From Ulvibacterium sp. (GTDB taxonomy: Bacteria; Bacteroidota; Bacteroidia; Flavobacteriales; Flavobacteriaceae): DNA of 64,000 nucleotides. A program made the position numbers and the translations under genes. The stretch is from assembly GCF_028285715.1 (NCBI RefSeq), contig NZ_JANQOO010000035.1:372001-436000 (forward strand). The letters run 5' to 3'. Below the pieces are notes generated by a model. It was not told the DNA's origin. It worked only from the letters and a program-made list of their open reading frames with translations, and did no database searches. Position 1 is the stretch's first letter, and each line of letters starts with the position of its first letter. Of the stretch, positions 48,307-57,088 are shown in pieces.

Positions 48307-49137
48307 ATGCTTTTACTTGGAAAATATAATCGTCTCCAAATATTAAGGGAGACTGGAGTTGGGCTTTTTCTGGGCGATGATGAAGGTAACGATGTACTGC
48401 TGCCCAACAAATATGTACCCAGAACGTATGAAATAGGAAAAGAGCTTGAGGTGTTCTGTTATCTGGATCATGAGGAAAGACCTATTGCAACAACATTACA
48501 GCCCTATATTACAAAAGGCGAGTTTCAGTTGTTACAGGTAGCCGAGGTAAATGAGTTTGGCGCTTTTATGGATTGGGGTCTGGAAAAGCATCTTTTGGTG
48601 CCGTTTCGAGAGCAAAGATCAAAAATGAAAGAAGGGCATTGGTATGTGGTGTATTGTCATCTGGATACCAAAACAAACCGTTTGGTAGCTTCCAATAAAT
48701 TGGACAAATTTTTGGATAACGAGGATTTAACCGTCAAGGAAAGGGAGGTAGTGGACTTGATTTTTACGCGAAGAACGGATTTAGGTTGGGAGGTAATCAT
48801 CAATAACCGCCATAAGGGGCTGGTTTATTCCAATGAAATTTTCAAAAAGGTAGCGATAGGGGACAATACCAAGGGTGTCATTAAGCGTGTAAGACCTGAT
48901 AATAAGATTGATGTATTGCTTCAACCTCTGGGAGCAAATGTTCTTGAACCAGCTGCAAACAAAATTTACGAGACCTTGCTCCGGAACAATGGTTTTTTGG
49001 CCCTTCATGACAAATCCGAGCCCGAAGCGATCAAAGCAATACTTCAAATGAGCAAAAAAACGTTCAAGAAAGGAATAGGGACATTGTACAAGGCCCGAAA
49101 AATAGAAATAAAGGCAAATGGGATCCGGGTCATTTGA
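48307..49137 (+). CDS. cvfB: S1-domain RNA-binding protein CvfB
   Basis: RNA-binding protein of the CvfB/YitL family, 276 aa: S1-like beta barrels (about 1-60, 67-135 and 140-210) followed by a winged-helix C-terminus (LQMSKKTFKKGIGTLYKARKIEI). The start LLLGKYNRLQILRETGVGLFLGDDEGNDVLLPNKYVP is the family signature. In firmicutes the protein influences virulence gene expression; its role here is unknown. I start it at ATG 48307; the frame extends to 48259, but those residues would fall in the terminator before it. Confidence 0.93.
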   Translation: MLLLGKYNRLQILRETGVGLFLGDDEGNDVLLPNKYVPRTYEIGKELEVFCYLDHEERPIATTLQPYITKGEFQLLQVAEVNEFGAFMDWGLEKHLLVPFREQRSKMKEGHWYVVYCHLDTKTNRLVASNKLDKFLDNEDLTVKEREVVDLIFTRRTDLGWEVIINNRHKGLVYSNEIFKKVAIGDNTKGVIKRVRPDNKIDVLLQPLGANVLEPAANKIYETLLRNNGFLALHDKSEPEAIKAILQMSKKTFKKGIGTLYKARKIEIKANGIRVI

Positions 49138-49327
49138 GCAAAAATTTTAGATTACCGTTTCTTTTAACGGAATGAAAATCAATTTACTATACCAATTTAA
49201 CCACAGTTTTCCTTTCCTATACCATCAAAAGTTATATTTTTGCAACAAAGGGAATAAGCATCTTGTTGCCATTAAAGTATTTTGGTTAACTTTAACATAA
49301 GATATACCTCCTAAAACTACATGCTAC

Positions 49328-49927
49328 ATGCCATTTATTGAAGAAAGCGATTTATTGGAATTGCACAAGGATATCGATAAGGCCCAGATTATCAACGAAC
49401 GTCTTCTGGATCAAATAAAGTTTAAGAATAAAGAGCTTAAAAAAAGCAAAATACAACGCAATGTCCTTGCAGGTGTTACCGGACTTTTCCTTATTGGAAC
49501 ACTTGCCATTACCTCCTTTACGGCAGGCCTTAGCAGTTCCAATGGTTTTGAGCAACAAGAGAACCTTTTGGTGTCCATTGATAGTTTGGATGCTATAAAA
49601 ACCCGAATTGACAATCTTAAGCAACAGAACCAGGAGCTTAGTTTGGTGAATGAATTTTATTTGGCCAAGAAATTTTTGGAAAAGGAAAAAATATACTCCG
49701 TTCAGGTGAAGTCCTTTGTGGATAATAACGTAACGCTTGCTTCAAAGGCGCTAACAAATACTATGTTCGTTAAGACCAATCCATTTTATTCCTATTCCCT
49801 TGGAAATTTTGAAACTTTGGAAGAAGCCCAAAAATTTAGAAAGCAGCTGGTTGACCTAGGTTTTCAGGATGCTTTCGTTGCCTCGTACCAAGATGGCAAA
49901 CGAATCCAAATAGAAGATCCTTATTAA
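49328..49927 (+). CDS. membrane protein with SPOR-like C-terminus, 199 aa
   Basis: Not a named family. A short N-terminal helix with a charged segment (IKFKNKELKKSKIQR) is followed by a membrane helix (VLAGVTGLFLIGTLAITSFTA, about 46-68), then a coiled coil (about 85-110). The C-terminal 75 residues (IYSVQVKSFVDN, then YSYSLGNFETLEEAQKFRKQLVDLGFQDAFV) fit a SPOR-like fold, which would contact peptidoglycan. This suggests a type II membrane protein with a periplasmic SPOR domain. It lies 7 nt before menA in the same direction, and the reason for this pairing is not evident. Confidence 0.75.
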   Translation: MPFIEESDLLELHKDIDKAQIINERLLDQIKFKNKELKKSKIQRNVLAGVTGLFLIGTLAITSFTAGLSSSNGFEQQENLLVSIDSLDAIKTRIDNLKQQNQELSLVNEFYLAKKFLEKEKIYSVQVKSFVDNNVTLASKALTNTMFVKTNPFYSYSLGNFETLEEAQKFRKQLVDLGFQDAFVASYQDGKRIQIEDPY

Positions 49928-49934
49928 AAAAGTT

Positions 49935-50843
49935 TTGCCGAAGACTAAAATTTGGTTGGAAGCCGTACGTTTAAGGACCCTTCCACTATCCGTTTCCGGT
50001 ATTATTGTTGGAACGGCCTTAGCTAACTTTTACGGTATAGCAGATACCCTTGTATTTGTTTCGGCACTATTGGCAGCAATAGGATTTCAAATCACATCAA
50101 ATTTGGCAAATGATTATGGCGATGGGGTTAAGGGTACGGACAATGAGACTAGAATCGGGCCCAGACGAACTTTGCAAAGTGGACTATTGTCCAAGAAAGA
50201 ACTGAAAAGAGGAATCGTAGTATCCAGTGTTATCAACTTTTTTTTGATTCTTGCCGTCGTTTATTTCGCCTTTGGAACAGAAAGGATAGGTTACCTCTTA
50301 TTATTTGTATTGTTGGGCCTTGCCAGCGTTTGGGCCGCCATAAAATATACCGTAGGATCTTCAGCCTATGGGTACAAAGGAATGGGTGACCTTTTTGTTT
50401 TTATTTTTTTTGGTTTGGTCGCTGTTTTGGGATCAATGTTCCTAAATACAAAGATTTTATACACACAAGCTCTGCTACCGGCCTGTACGATAGGGTTTTT
50501 GAGCACTGGCGTTCTTAACCTAAATAACCTAAGGGATTATGAATCCGATACCCAGGCTGGTAAAAACACGCTTGTGGTACGAATGGGATTTAAGGGTGGT
50601 AAAATCTACCATTCCTTGCTTTTGCTTGGAGGATTTGTCACATTGCTCTGGTTTGTTCTACTGAACTTTGAGAATTGGTATCACTTTCTCTCCATGGTAA
50701 TGTTTGTGCCGATTTTTGTTCATATGCGCCGCGTTCATGGTATAAAAGCCCCGGTTCTACTAGATCCCGAACTGAAGAAATTGGCCTTAAGCACTTTTGC
50801 CATGGCCGTTATATTCTATATTAGTTTTAATAATTTTTTGTAA
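49935..50843 (+). CDS. menA: 1,4-dihydroxy-2-naphthoate polyprenyltransferase
   Basis: Attaches the polyprenyl tail to 1,4-dihydroxy-2-naphthoate, in the inner membrane. Length 302 aa with about nine membrane helices. The two Asp-rich motifs that bind Mg-prenyl diphosphate are present: LANDYGDGVKGTDN (about 57-70) and NLRDYESDTQAGKN (about 195-208). The start is TTG at 49935; there is no in-frame ATG near it. It is the first membrane step of menaquinone synthesis here. Confidence 0.95.
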   Translation: MPKTKIWLEAVRLRTLPLSVSGIIVGTALANFYGIADTLVFVSALLAAIGFQITSNLANDYGDGVKGTDNETRIGPRRTLQSGLLSKKELKRGIVVSSVINFFLILAVVYFAFGTERIGYLLLFVLLGLASVWAAIKYTVGSSAYGYKGMGDLFVFIFFGLVAVLGSMFLNTKILYTQALLPACTIGFLSTGVLNLNNLRDYESDTQAGKNTLVVRMGFKGGKIYHSLLLLGGFVTLLWFVLLNFENWYHFLSMVMFVPIFVHMRRVHGIKAPVLLDPELKKLALSTFAMAVIFYISFNNFL

Positions 50844-50848
50844 TTTTG
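50841..50848 (+). promoter_or_regulatory. candidate -7 box of the LytTR response regulator gene
   Basis: TAATTTTG is an exact TAnnTTTG and lies 28 nt before the TTG start at 50876. It overlaps the last codon of menA. No TTG is found at the right distance, so confidence is low. Confidence 0.3.
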
Positions 50849-50875
50849 AGTCTAACCATCTAAACCACAACTACT

Positions 50876-51628
50876 TTGGAACAACCTATTAAAATTCTTA
50901 TCGTAGAGGACAATGTTATTATTGCAGACGATATGCAATCTATGCTAGAAGAGATTGGTTATGAGATTGTTGATAACGTAATAGTATATGAGCAGGCGGA
51001 GGAGGTTTTAAGGACTCAGCAGGTCGATTTGGTCTTGATCGATATTATATTGGCTTCCGACAAAACAGGAATAGATTTGGGGAAACACATTAGGGAAAAC
51101 TACAACATTCCATTCATTTTTGTCACTTCCAATTCTGATCGTGCTACCGTAGAAAATGCCAAGACTGTAAAACCCAATGGATATTTGGTGAAACCTTTTG
51201 AACAACAGGATCTATATACTTCCATAGAAATTGCGCTTTCCAACTTTACCTATGGCGCTGAAAAATCGGCAGGCGAGGATAGTGGTTCAATGGAGGCCCC
51301 AATGTCCAATTCCGTTTTAAAGGATTCCATTTTTGTTAAGAAACAACACTTGTATTATAGGATACAATTTGGGGATATACAGTTCATTAAGGCGGATAAT
51401 GTGTATTTGGAAGTAAACACAGTGGATAAAAAGTTTTTGGTGAGATCTCCCCTAAAGGACTATTTGGAGAAATTACCGAAAAACAAATTCTACCGCGCCC
51501 ATAAGTCCTATATAGTAAACGTGGATCATATAGATGCCATTAATTCTAAGGACATTATGATCAACAATACCCTTATTCCTATATCCAAGGATTTTAAGGA
51601 GTTTATCATTTCTGCAATGAACTCCTAA
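50876..51628 (+). CDS. LytTR-type response regulator
   Basis: Response regulator of 250 aa from the TTG at 50876. The receiver (about 5-125) is complete: ILIVEDN with the acidic pair, LVLIDIILA with the phosphoacceptor Asp (about residue 54), FVTSNSD, and GYLVKPFEQ with the switch Lys. The LytTR DNA-binding domain (about 150-250) has YYRIQFGDIQFIKADNVYLEV, FYRAHKSYIVN and ISKDFKEF. The histidine kinase at 52352 is the likely partner. Note the contrast with the degenerate LytTR protein at 17153. Confidence 0.93.
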   Translation: MEQPIKILIVEDNVIIADDMQSMLEEIGYEIVDNVIVYEQAEEVLRTQQVDLVLIDIILASDKTGIDLGKHIRENYNIPFIFVTSNSDRATVENAKTVKPNGYLVKPFEQQDLYTSIEIALSNFTYGAEKSAGEDSGSMEAPMSNSVLKDSIFVKKQHLYYRIQFGDIQFIKADNVYLEVNTVDKKFLVRSPLKDYLEKLPKNKFYRAHKSYIVNVDHIDAINSKDIMINNTLIPISKDFKEFIISAMNS

Positions 51629-51652
51629 GGATTAATATTTTGTATAGAATTG

Positions 51653-51675
51653 AAAGACATGTACCACATGTCTTT
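51653..51675 (+). terminator. terminator of the LytTR response regulator gene
   Basis: Perfect 10-bp stem AAAGACATGT/ACATGTCTTT with a 3-nt loop, followed by a long T-run; 24 nt past the stop. Confidence 0.85.
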
Positions 51676-51740
51676 TTTTTATCGCGGTTTGCGGCTTGGA
51701 CACAACGGTTTTTTGGGTCTTCGCAACATTATTTTTGTCC

Positions 51741-51864
51741 GAATCTTAAACTATTTTATTTTAGACGTGTTTTAATTAACAATCGCAAACTGAATAAATA
51801 GTTTTTTCATTTTCATATAGTGTTCTCGTAAAAGAGCCCTGATCGTAATGACGGGGCTCTTTTT
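51741..51864 (+). ncRNA. candidate small RNA ending in an orphan terminator
   Basis: The strand has an exact -7 box (TATTTTTG, 51730-51737) and 93 nt later a strong terminator (arms 51830-51839 and 51854-51863, core AAAAGAGCCC/GGGCTCTTTT). No open frame of note lies between. The nearest TTG is only 14 nt from the box, so the promoter is not ideal. I do not recognise the RNA. Confidence 0.35.
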
Positions 51865-52351
51865 AGTAACGGATACCCTATTGTGTGAAAAGTGGGCCTT
51901 GTTCACCCTTTTTTCTTAACGGAATAGGTTTTCTGCAACTCCGACCAAATGTGTAAAAAATCGGATGAAATACGACCTTCACATAATATTTTGATTTTCA
52001 CAACAAAAAACAAGGGTTACACAACAATATTCCAAAAGGATGACCTGCATACAATATTTTTGAACTGTCCGATGAGACACCCCAAAACTTATCATTTCGT
52101 TTTTTGATGTAATTGCACGGTAGCCATATATACTTATATGGCGTTTTCCTGTATTTATAATCTTGAGTATTCGAGTTTTAATCAAGTCTACTTTAATTTG
52201 TGGTTAAAAAAGGTATTTGAGGACAATTAGTATGGTAAAAAAGACGTTTTTGAGATAATCAAAACGTGTTAAACCCTTGATTTGGTTTACAATAAAAATT
52301 TAACAAGACCACCTTATACGACGTATGTCTGGTTTTGTCCCCTACTATGAT

Positions 52352-54319
52352 ATGAAAAATCTGCTTGGCAAAACTTCAATAATATTCTTCCATTGCTTTC
52401 TCATTATGTGTCCGGTGGTCGCACAGGATTCAACGGAAACAGATGAAGGTCTTTTTAGAAAATTTCAAAATAAGAAGACTTTAAATGAAAGATTCGAATT
52501 CTTTTTCAATGCCCCAAATCGCTATTTGGAGAATTCTGCCTATGACTGGTTGGATACGGTAAACGTATTTCTCAATAACGCCCAAAGGCAAGAAGACACC
52601 ACTGCGGTAAAGCAATACAAATTGATGCAATCCCAGGTGTATTATGATATTGGGGATTATGATAAGAGCCTTGCCATAAATAAGGAGTTGTATGCCAAAA
52701 AGGAATTTCTTGATTTGGACACCAGGACCATTCTGCTAAATCTCATGGATGAGAATTATTCCAAATTGGAGCTTTATGCGGAACAAATAGAAATTCGGAA
52801 GGAGAAGAAGGAATTGGGGATAACCGAGAACATTGCCTTTTATGACATTTATTCCAATTTGGGCTTACATCGCAAGGCAATGGACGATTACTTTGAGCAT
52901 GTTAAAAAAACTGTTGACGAGAAGGACTATTTTGCCCAAGCTGAATTCTATAATAACGTAGGAACCTATTTGAGGTTGGACAAATCGACGCCAACAGCGC
53001 TCAATTCATATAAAAAGGCAAAGGGTTTTATTGATGTATTTTTAAATGACGTCACTAAAATAAAATCGGATGCGGATGTACGTGAAGCTAATCTATTAAG
53101 CAGCAAAATTCGTGGAAATATTGGGAAATGCCATTTACAACTGGGAGAATATGAGGATGCCATTCCCTTTTTGGAGCAGAGCATTTTGGAAATGGACGCA
53201 TACGGCAAGGGCCTGTATTCTCCAGATATCATAGAAAACCGCTTGGCCATTGCCGAAAGTTATTTGCAGTTGGGGGACCTGGAAAAGGCTACGGATTTTC
53301 TGAGTGATGATATCCAGCCAAGGAAGACCGAAAACAAGATTAAAAAAAATAGATTATTGTCCTTTTATTACGAAAGGACCGATGATTATAAAAATGCCTC
53401 GTTTTATTTGCGAAAGAACATTCGCATAAACGATTCCATAAGCATTAATGAATCAGAATTGAGAAAGCAACAACTGGCTACTGTAATGGCCGAGGAAAAG
53501 GCTAACACGCGATCCATTATGGCCGCCCAAAAGCAGGCTTTGGAAGAGCAACGCAGTGAAATGATCGCGCAGGATGAGCGTATAAACCTGGTTTTCATTT
53601 CCTTGATTTTCACCTTATTGGGATTTGCCGGTTTGGTGTATGCCTACCTGAAAAGTATAAAAAACCAGCGGTTGATAGCCGAACAAAAACACATTATCGA
53701 AAATTCCTTAGTGGAAAAGGACTCCCTCCTAAAGGAAATCCATCATAGGGTTAAAAACAACCTACAGATGGTTTCCAGCTTGTTGAGTCTTCAAACTAAA
53801 AACACGAGGAGCAAAGCGGCCATTGAAGCTCTTGAAGAAGGCAAGAGTAGGGTAAAGGCTATGGCATTGATCCATCAGAAGTTGTATCAGAACGATGATC
53901 TTTCGGTCATTGAAATGCAAGGATATATCGAAAGTTTAATCAATAGCGTGCAGTCTGTCTACAAAAAGGGCGGGCACAATATCAATATCACCATTGATGC
54001 GGAAGGTGTAGAATTGGATATTGACAGGGCGATTCCCTTTGGACTCATTTTGAATGAACTGGTCTCCAATTCTTTTAAATATGCCTTCCCATATGATGAA
54101 GAAAATGGTAAAATTTATATCCACCTTAGAAAAATGGGTGACAAAGAAGGCTTTTTTGAATATTCGGACAATGGGGTCGGCCTACCGGAGGATACCGAGG
54201 AGCGGGCCAATTCCTCTATGGGAATACGGTTAATGAATCGATTGGCTAATCAGTTGCAGACAAAATTGAACATTGATAAAACCGCCGAAGGTGTTCGTTT
54301 TTGGTTCAATTTTAAATAA
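52352..54319 (+). CDS. TPR sensor histidine kinase (HisKA_2 type)
   Basis: Sensor kinase of 655 aa. Signal/anchor LLGKTSIIFFHCFLIMCPVVA, then a periplasmic helical repeat domain (about 30-380, TPR-like: VYYDIGDYDKSLAINKELY, GNIGKCHLQLGEYEDAI). A transmembrane helix (VFISLIFTLLGFAGLVYAYL, about 420) leads to the dimerisation/phosphoacceptor region LLKEIHHRVKNNLQMVSSLLSLQ, the HisKA_2 signature with the His. The ATPase domain (about 550-655) contains LVSNSFKYAFP, YSDNGVGLPE and SMGIRLMN. The ATG at 52352 gives the signal a better position than the one at 52325. It is the obvious partner of the LytTR regulator at 50876. Confidence 0.9.
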   Translation: MKNLLGKTSIIFFHCFLIMCPVVAQDSTETDEGLFRKFQNKKTLNERFEFFFNAPNRYLENSAYDWLDTVNVFLNNAQRQEDTTAVKQYKLMQSQVYYDIGDYDKSLAINKELYAKKEFLDLDTRTILLNLMDENYSKLELYAEQIEIRKEKKELGITENIAFYDIYSNLGLHRKAMDDYFEHVKKTVDEKDYFAQAEFYNNVGTYLRLDKSTPTALNSYKKAKGFIDVFLNDVTKIKSDADVREANLLSSKIRGNIGKCHLQLGEYEDAIPFLEQSILEMDAYGKGLYSPDIIENRLAIAESYLQLGDLEKATDFLSDDIQPRKTENKIKKNRLLSFYYERTDDYKNASFYLRKNIRINDSISINESELRKQQLATVMAEEKANTRSIMAAQKQALEEQRSEMIAQDERINLVFISLIFTLLGFAGLVYAYLKSIKNQRLIAEQKHIIENSLVEKDSLLKEIHHRVKNNLQMVSSLLSLQTKNTRSKAAIEALEEGKSRVKAMALIHQKLYQNDDLSVIEMQGYIESLINSVQSVYKKGGHNINITIDAEGVELDIDRAIPFGLILNELVSNSFKYAFPYDEENGKIYIHLRKMGDKEGFFEYSDNGVGLPEDTEERANSSMGIRLMNRLANQLQTKLNIDKTAEGVRFWFNFK

Positions 54320-54348
54320 ATTTGGAGGGTAACCTAAACTCTTCAAAA

Positions 54349-55029
54349 ATGAAACTTACTTTTCTGGGGCATGCCTCCCTTCTCATAACATTGCAGGACA
54401 AAAAGCTTTTGGTAGACCCCTTTATCTCCGGTAATGAAAAGGCATCTGGAAAAGTGGATATCAACGACCTAGATCCCGATTATATTTTGGTCACGCACGC
54501 TCACCAAGACCATACTTTGGATGTTGAAAAAATTGCCAAGACTTCAGGAGCTACCATTGTAAGCAATTATGAAATAGTCGTCCATTATCAAAACAAAGGT
54601 CTCCAGGCGCATCCTATGAACCATGGAGGCCAATGGGATTTTGATTTCGGACGACTAAAATACGTAAATGCCATCCATACCTCTTCTTTCCCTGATGGCT
54701 CCTATGGGGGTCAGCCTGGTGGGTTTATCCTCTCGGCCGAAAACAAAGAGATTTATATTGCCGGGGATACGGCATTGACTATGGATATGAAGTTGATCCC
54801 TATGCTAACAAAGTTGGATTTGGCCATATTGCCCATAGGCGACAATTTCACCATGGGTGTGGACGATGCCATTCTTGCTTCAGACTTCCTAGCGTGTACT
54901 GAAATATTGGGCTATCACTTTGATACTTTTGGGTACATTGAAATTGATCATGATGAGGCCAAAAGAAAATTCAAGGAGGCAGGCAAAACACTTCATTTAT
55001 TGGATATAGGACAGGACTTGACCATTTGA
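54349..55029 (+). CDS. UPF0173 metal-dependent hydrolase (MBL fold)
   Basis: Metallo-beta-lactamase-fold hydrolase of the UPF0173 (YtkL) family, 226 aa, cytoplasmic. It begins KLTFLGHASLLI, has the metal motif LVTHAHQDHTLDV (about residue 52), TSSFPDGSYGGQPGGFI, YIAGDTALTMDM and a further His near the end (GYHFDTFGYIEI). Substrate unknown. I used ATG 54349; the frame goes back to a TTG at 54322 within the kinase's downstream spacer. It starts 29 nt after the kinase stop and precedes menC by 80 nt. Confidence 0.92.
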   Translation: MKLTFLGHASLLITLQDKKLLVDPFISGNEKASGKVDINDLDPDYILVTHAHQDHTLDVEKIAKTSGATIVSNYEIVVHYQNKGLQAHPMNHGGQWDFDFGRLKYVNAIHTSSFPDGSYGGQPGGFILSAENKEIYIAGDTALTMDMKLIPMLTKLDLAILPIGDNFTMGVDDAILASDFLACTEILGYHFDTFGYIEIDHDEAKRKFKEAGKTLHLLDIGQDLTI

Positions 55030-55109
55030 TATGATGCCTGTTTTATTGAATTTTATATGGATTCTGCCCTCTAAGCCCTTAAAAATATGCCTAAATTTGG
55101 GCATAACGG

Positions 55110-56162
55110 ATGAGAGCCAGTTATAAAAGACATACCCTTAATTTTAAACGTCCCAGTGGTACATCCCGGGGCATACTTACCGAGAAGGAGACCTGGTTTC
55201 TTATCTTAGAGGAAAATGGAAAGTTTGGGATAGGCGAATGCGGACTATTACGTGGTTTAAGTGTGGACGACGTAGAAGACTATGAGGACAAACTTCATTG
55301 GACTTGTAATCATATTTCAATAGGCGCCGAAACGCTCTATGCGCAATTAAAGGAGTATCCGAGTATTCAATTCGGTCTGGAACAGGCCTTTGTTTCCCTC
55401 GAATCCAAGAACACCTTTGAACTTTTCGCTTCCCCTTTTACAAGTGGTACCAATACAATACCAATTAATGGCCTTATTTGGATGGGGGATGCCAGTTTTA
55501 TGCATGAACAGATACAACAGAAATTGAGTGAAGGCTTTACCTGTATAAAATTGAAAATAGGGGCTATTGATTTTGACAAGGAGATTGAACTGCTGGAATC
55601 CATCCGTAAAACGTATTCCAAAGAAGATATTGAACTTCGGGTAGATGCCAATGGAGCCTTTGAGCCAAAGGGTGCACTGGAAAAACTTCAAATCCTATCC
55701 GATTATGAATTACATTCCATAGAACAACCTATCAAGCCAGGCCAACACCGGGAAATGAAAGAATTATGCAAAAAATCACCTCTGCCTATTGCTTTGGACG
55801 AGGAGTTGATCGGAATTTTTGATAGCACTGAAAAAAGAAGCTTATTACAAGCCATTTGGCCGCATTATCTTATATTAAAGCCCAGTTTGATCGGGGGTAT
55901 CAAAGGAAGCGAAGAGTGGATAGCTCTTGCCAACGAATATAATATTGGTTGGTGGGTGACCAGTGCCCTGGAAAGCAATATAGGTCTCAATGCCATTGCG
56001 CAATGGACGTTTACGCTGAATAACCCAATGCCTCAAGGATTGGGCACAGGTAGTCTATTTACCAACAATTTTAAGTGTCCATTGATTGTTGAGGAAGGTC
56101 AATTGGGTTACAGAAAGGACATACCTTGGGAAAGCAACTTAATCAGTAAACTATGTACATAG
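55110..56162 (+). CDS. menC: o-succinylbenzoate synthase
   Basis: Enolase-superfamily dehydratase that makes o-succinylbenzoate from SHCHC (step 4 of menaquinone synthesis). Length 350 aa. The superfamily residues are in order: catalytic Lys pair in CIKLKIG (about 149), Asp in LRVDANGAFEP, Glu in HSIEQPIKPG, Asp in IALDEELIG, and the second Lys in LILKPSLIGG. It overlaps the CPBP protease start by 10 nt, suggesting coupled translation. Confidence 0.94.
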   Translation: MRASYKRHTLNFKRPSGTSRGILTEKETWFLILEENGKFGIGECGLLRGLSVDDVEDYEDKLHWTCNHISIGAETLYAQLKEYPSIQFGLEQAFVSLESKNTFELFASPFTSGTNTIPINGLIWMGDASFMHEQIQQKLSEGFTCIKLKIGAIDFDKEIELLESIRKTYSKEDIELRVDANGAFEPKGALEKLQILSDYELHSIEQPIKPGQHREMKELCKKSPLPIALDEELIGIFDSTEKRSLLQAIWPHYLILKPSLIGGIKGSEEWIALANEYNIGWWVTSALESNIGLNAIAQWTFTLNNPMPQGLGTGSLFTNNFKCPLIVEEGQLGYRKDIPWESNLISKLCT

Positions 56163-57088
56163 AACAGGGCTATAAAGGAGAGATTGGTATTTGGAAATAT
56201 TTTTTAATTCCCTTAGGTTTTATTGGGTTGATGGTACTCAACTACTTGGCCATTGTACTTTTGGATTTGGATGTTGAGGCTATTATGGAAGCGGAAATTA
56301 ACAGAAAAGGAGCCAACCGGTTTTTGATAGAGATGTTAATTCCCTTCATTGTGGGTCTTGTCCTATTATTTTTATGGGTGAAATACATTCATAGGCAAAC
56401 ACTGACCTCCTTGACCACTTCCAGAAAAAAAATCGATTGGAAGCGGTTTTTCTTTGCTTTTGCACTCTGGTCAACCATCACCATAGTAATTACCGGAATC
56501 GATATTGTAATCGCCCCGGAGGACTATATCCTCAATTTCAGATGGGAACCATTTTTATATTTGGTGATAATAGCCCTCTTACTCATTCCCATTCAAACCA
56601 GTTTCGAAGAATATCTGTTTCGGGGTTATATGATGCAGGGTCTTGGAATTATGGCCAAAAATCGATGGGTGCCATTGTTCGTAACTTCCGTATTGTTCGG
56701 ATTGATGCATTTGGGGAATCCGGAGGTAGGTAAATTGGGTTATGGTATTATGGTATACTATATCGGTACCGGTTTCTTCTTGGGAATAATGACCCTTATG
56801 GACGAAGGTCTGGAATTGGCCTTGGGTTTTCACGCGTCCAATAATCTGGTAACGGCACTTTTAGTCACTATGGACAGTACCGCTTTTCAGGTAGATGCCA
56901 TTTATAAAAACGTGGCCGAACCTACTTTGGGCTTCGATGCCTTTTTACCTGTATTTGTTGTCTTTCCGATATTGCTGTACATTTTTTCCAAAAAATACCG
57001 ATGGAAAAACTGGAAGGAACAGCTAGCTGGTCCTGTGCTATCCAAAGAAGAGTTTTTTGCCTCCAATCATGATGAAGCCCCAGTATAA
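56153..57088 (+). CDS. CPBP family intramembrane glutamic endopeptidase
   Basis: Integral membrane protease (CAAX protease/Rce1-like), 311 aa, with about eight membrane helices. The glutamate pair EEYLFRGYMMQG (about residue 155), the VLFGLMHLGNP motif with the His, and FHASNNLVTAL (His and Asn) are present. Such proteins process prenylated peptides or act in bacteriocin immunity; the role here is unknown. It overlaps menC at the front by 10 nt and menE at the back by 20 nt, so the three genes form one coupled unit. Confidence 0.93.
   Translation: MYIEQGYKGEIGIWKYFLIPLGFIGLMVLNYLAIVLLDLDVEAIMEAEINRKGANRFLIEMLIPFIVGLVLLFLWVKYIHRQTLTSLTTSRKKIDWKRFFFAFALWSTITIVITGIDIVIAPEDYILNFRWEPFLYLVIIALLLIPIQTSFEEYLFRGYMMQGLGIMAKNRWVPLFVTSVLFGLMHLGNPEVGKLGYGIMVYYIGTGFFLGIMTLMDEGLELALGFHASNNLVTALLVTMDSTAFQVDAIYKNVAEPTLGFDAFLPVFVVFPILLYIFSKKYRWKNWKEQLAGPVLSKEEFFASNHDEAPV

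Larger units (their letters stand above)
51629..52351. other. long intergenic stretch between the response regulator and its kinase
   Basis: About 720 nt with no convincing gene. It contains the response regulator terminator (51653-51675), an exact TATTTTTG box at 51730-51737, a second strong terminator (51830-51863) with no gene in front, an inverted repeat GCCATATA/TATATGGC (52123-52142), and a hairpin ACGTTTTTGA/TCAAAACGT (52244-52267) 84 nt before the kinase gene. The box and orphan terminator could bound a small RNA of about 120 nt. Confidence 0.55.

Noticed and set aside
51979-52185. Frame of 68 aa on the minus strand in the long intergenic gap
   Set aside because: Cys/Ile-rich translation with no signal, domain or promoter, in AT-rich DNA where such frames arise by chance.
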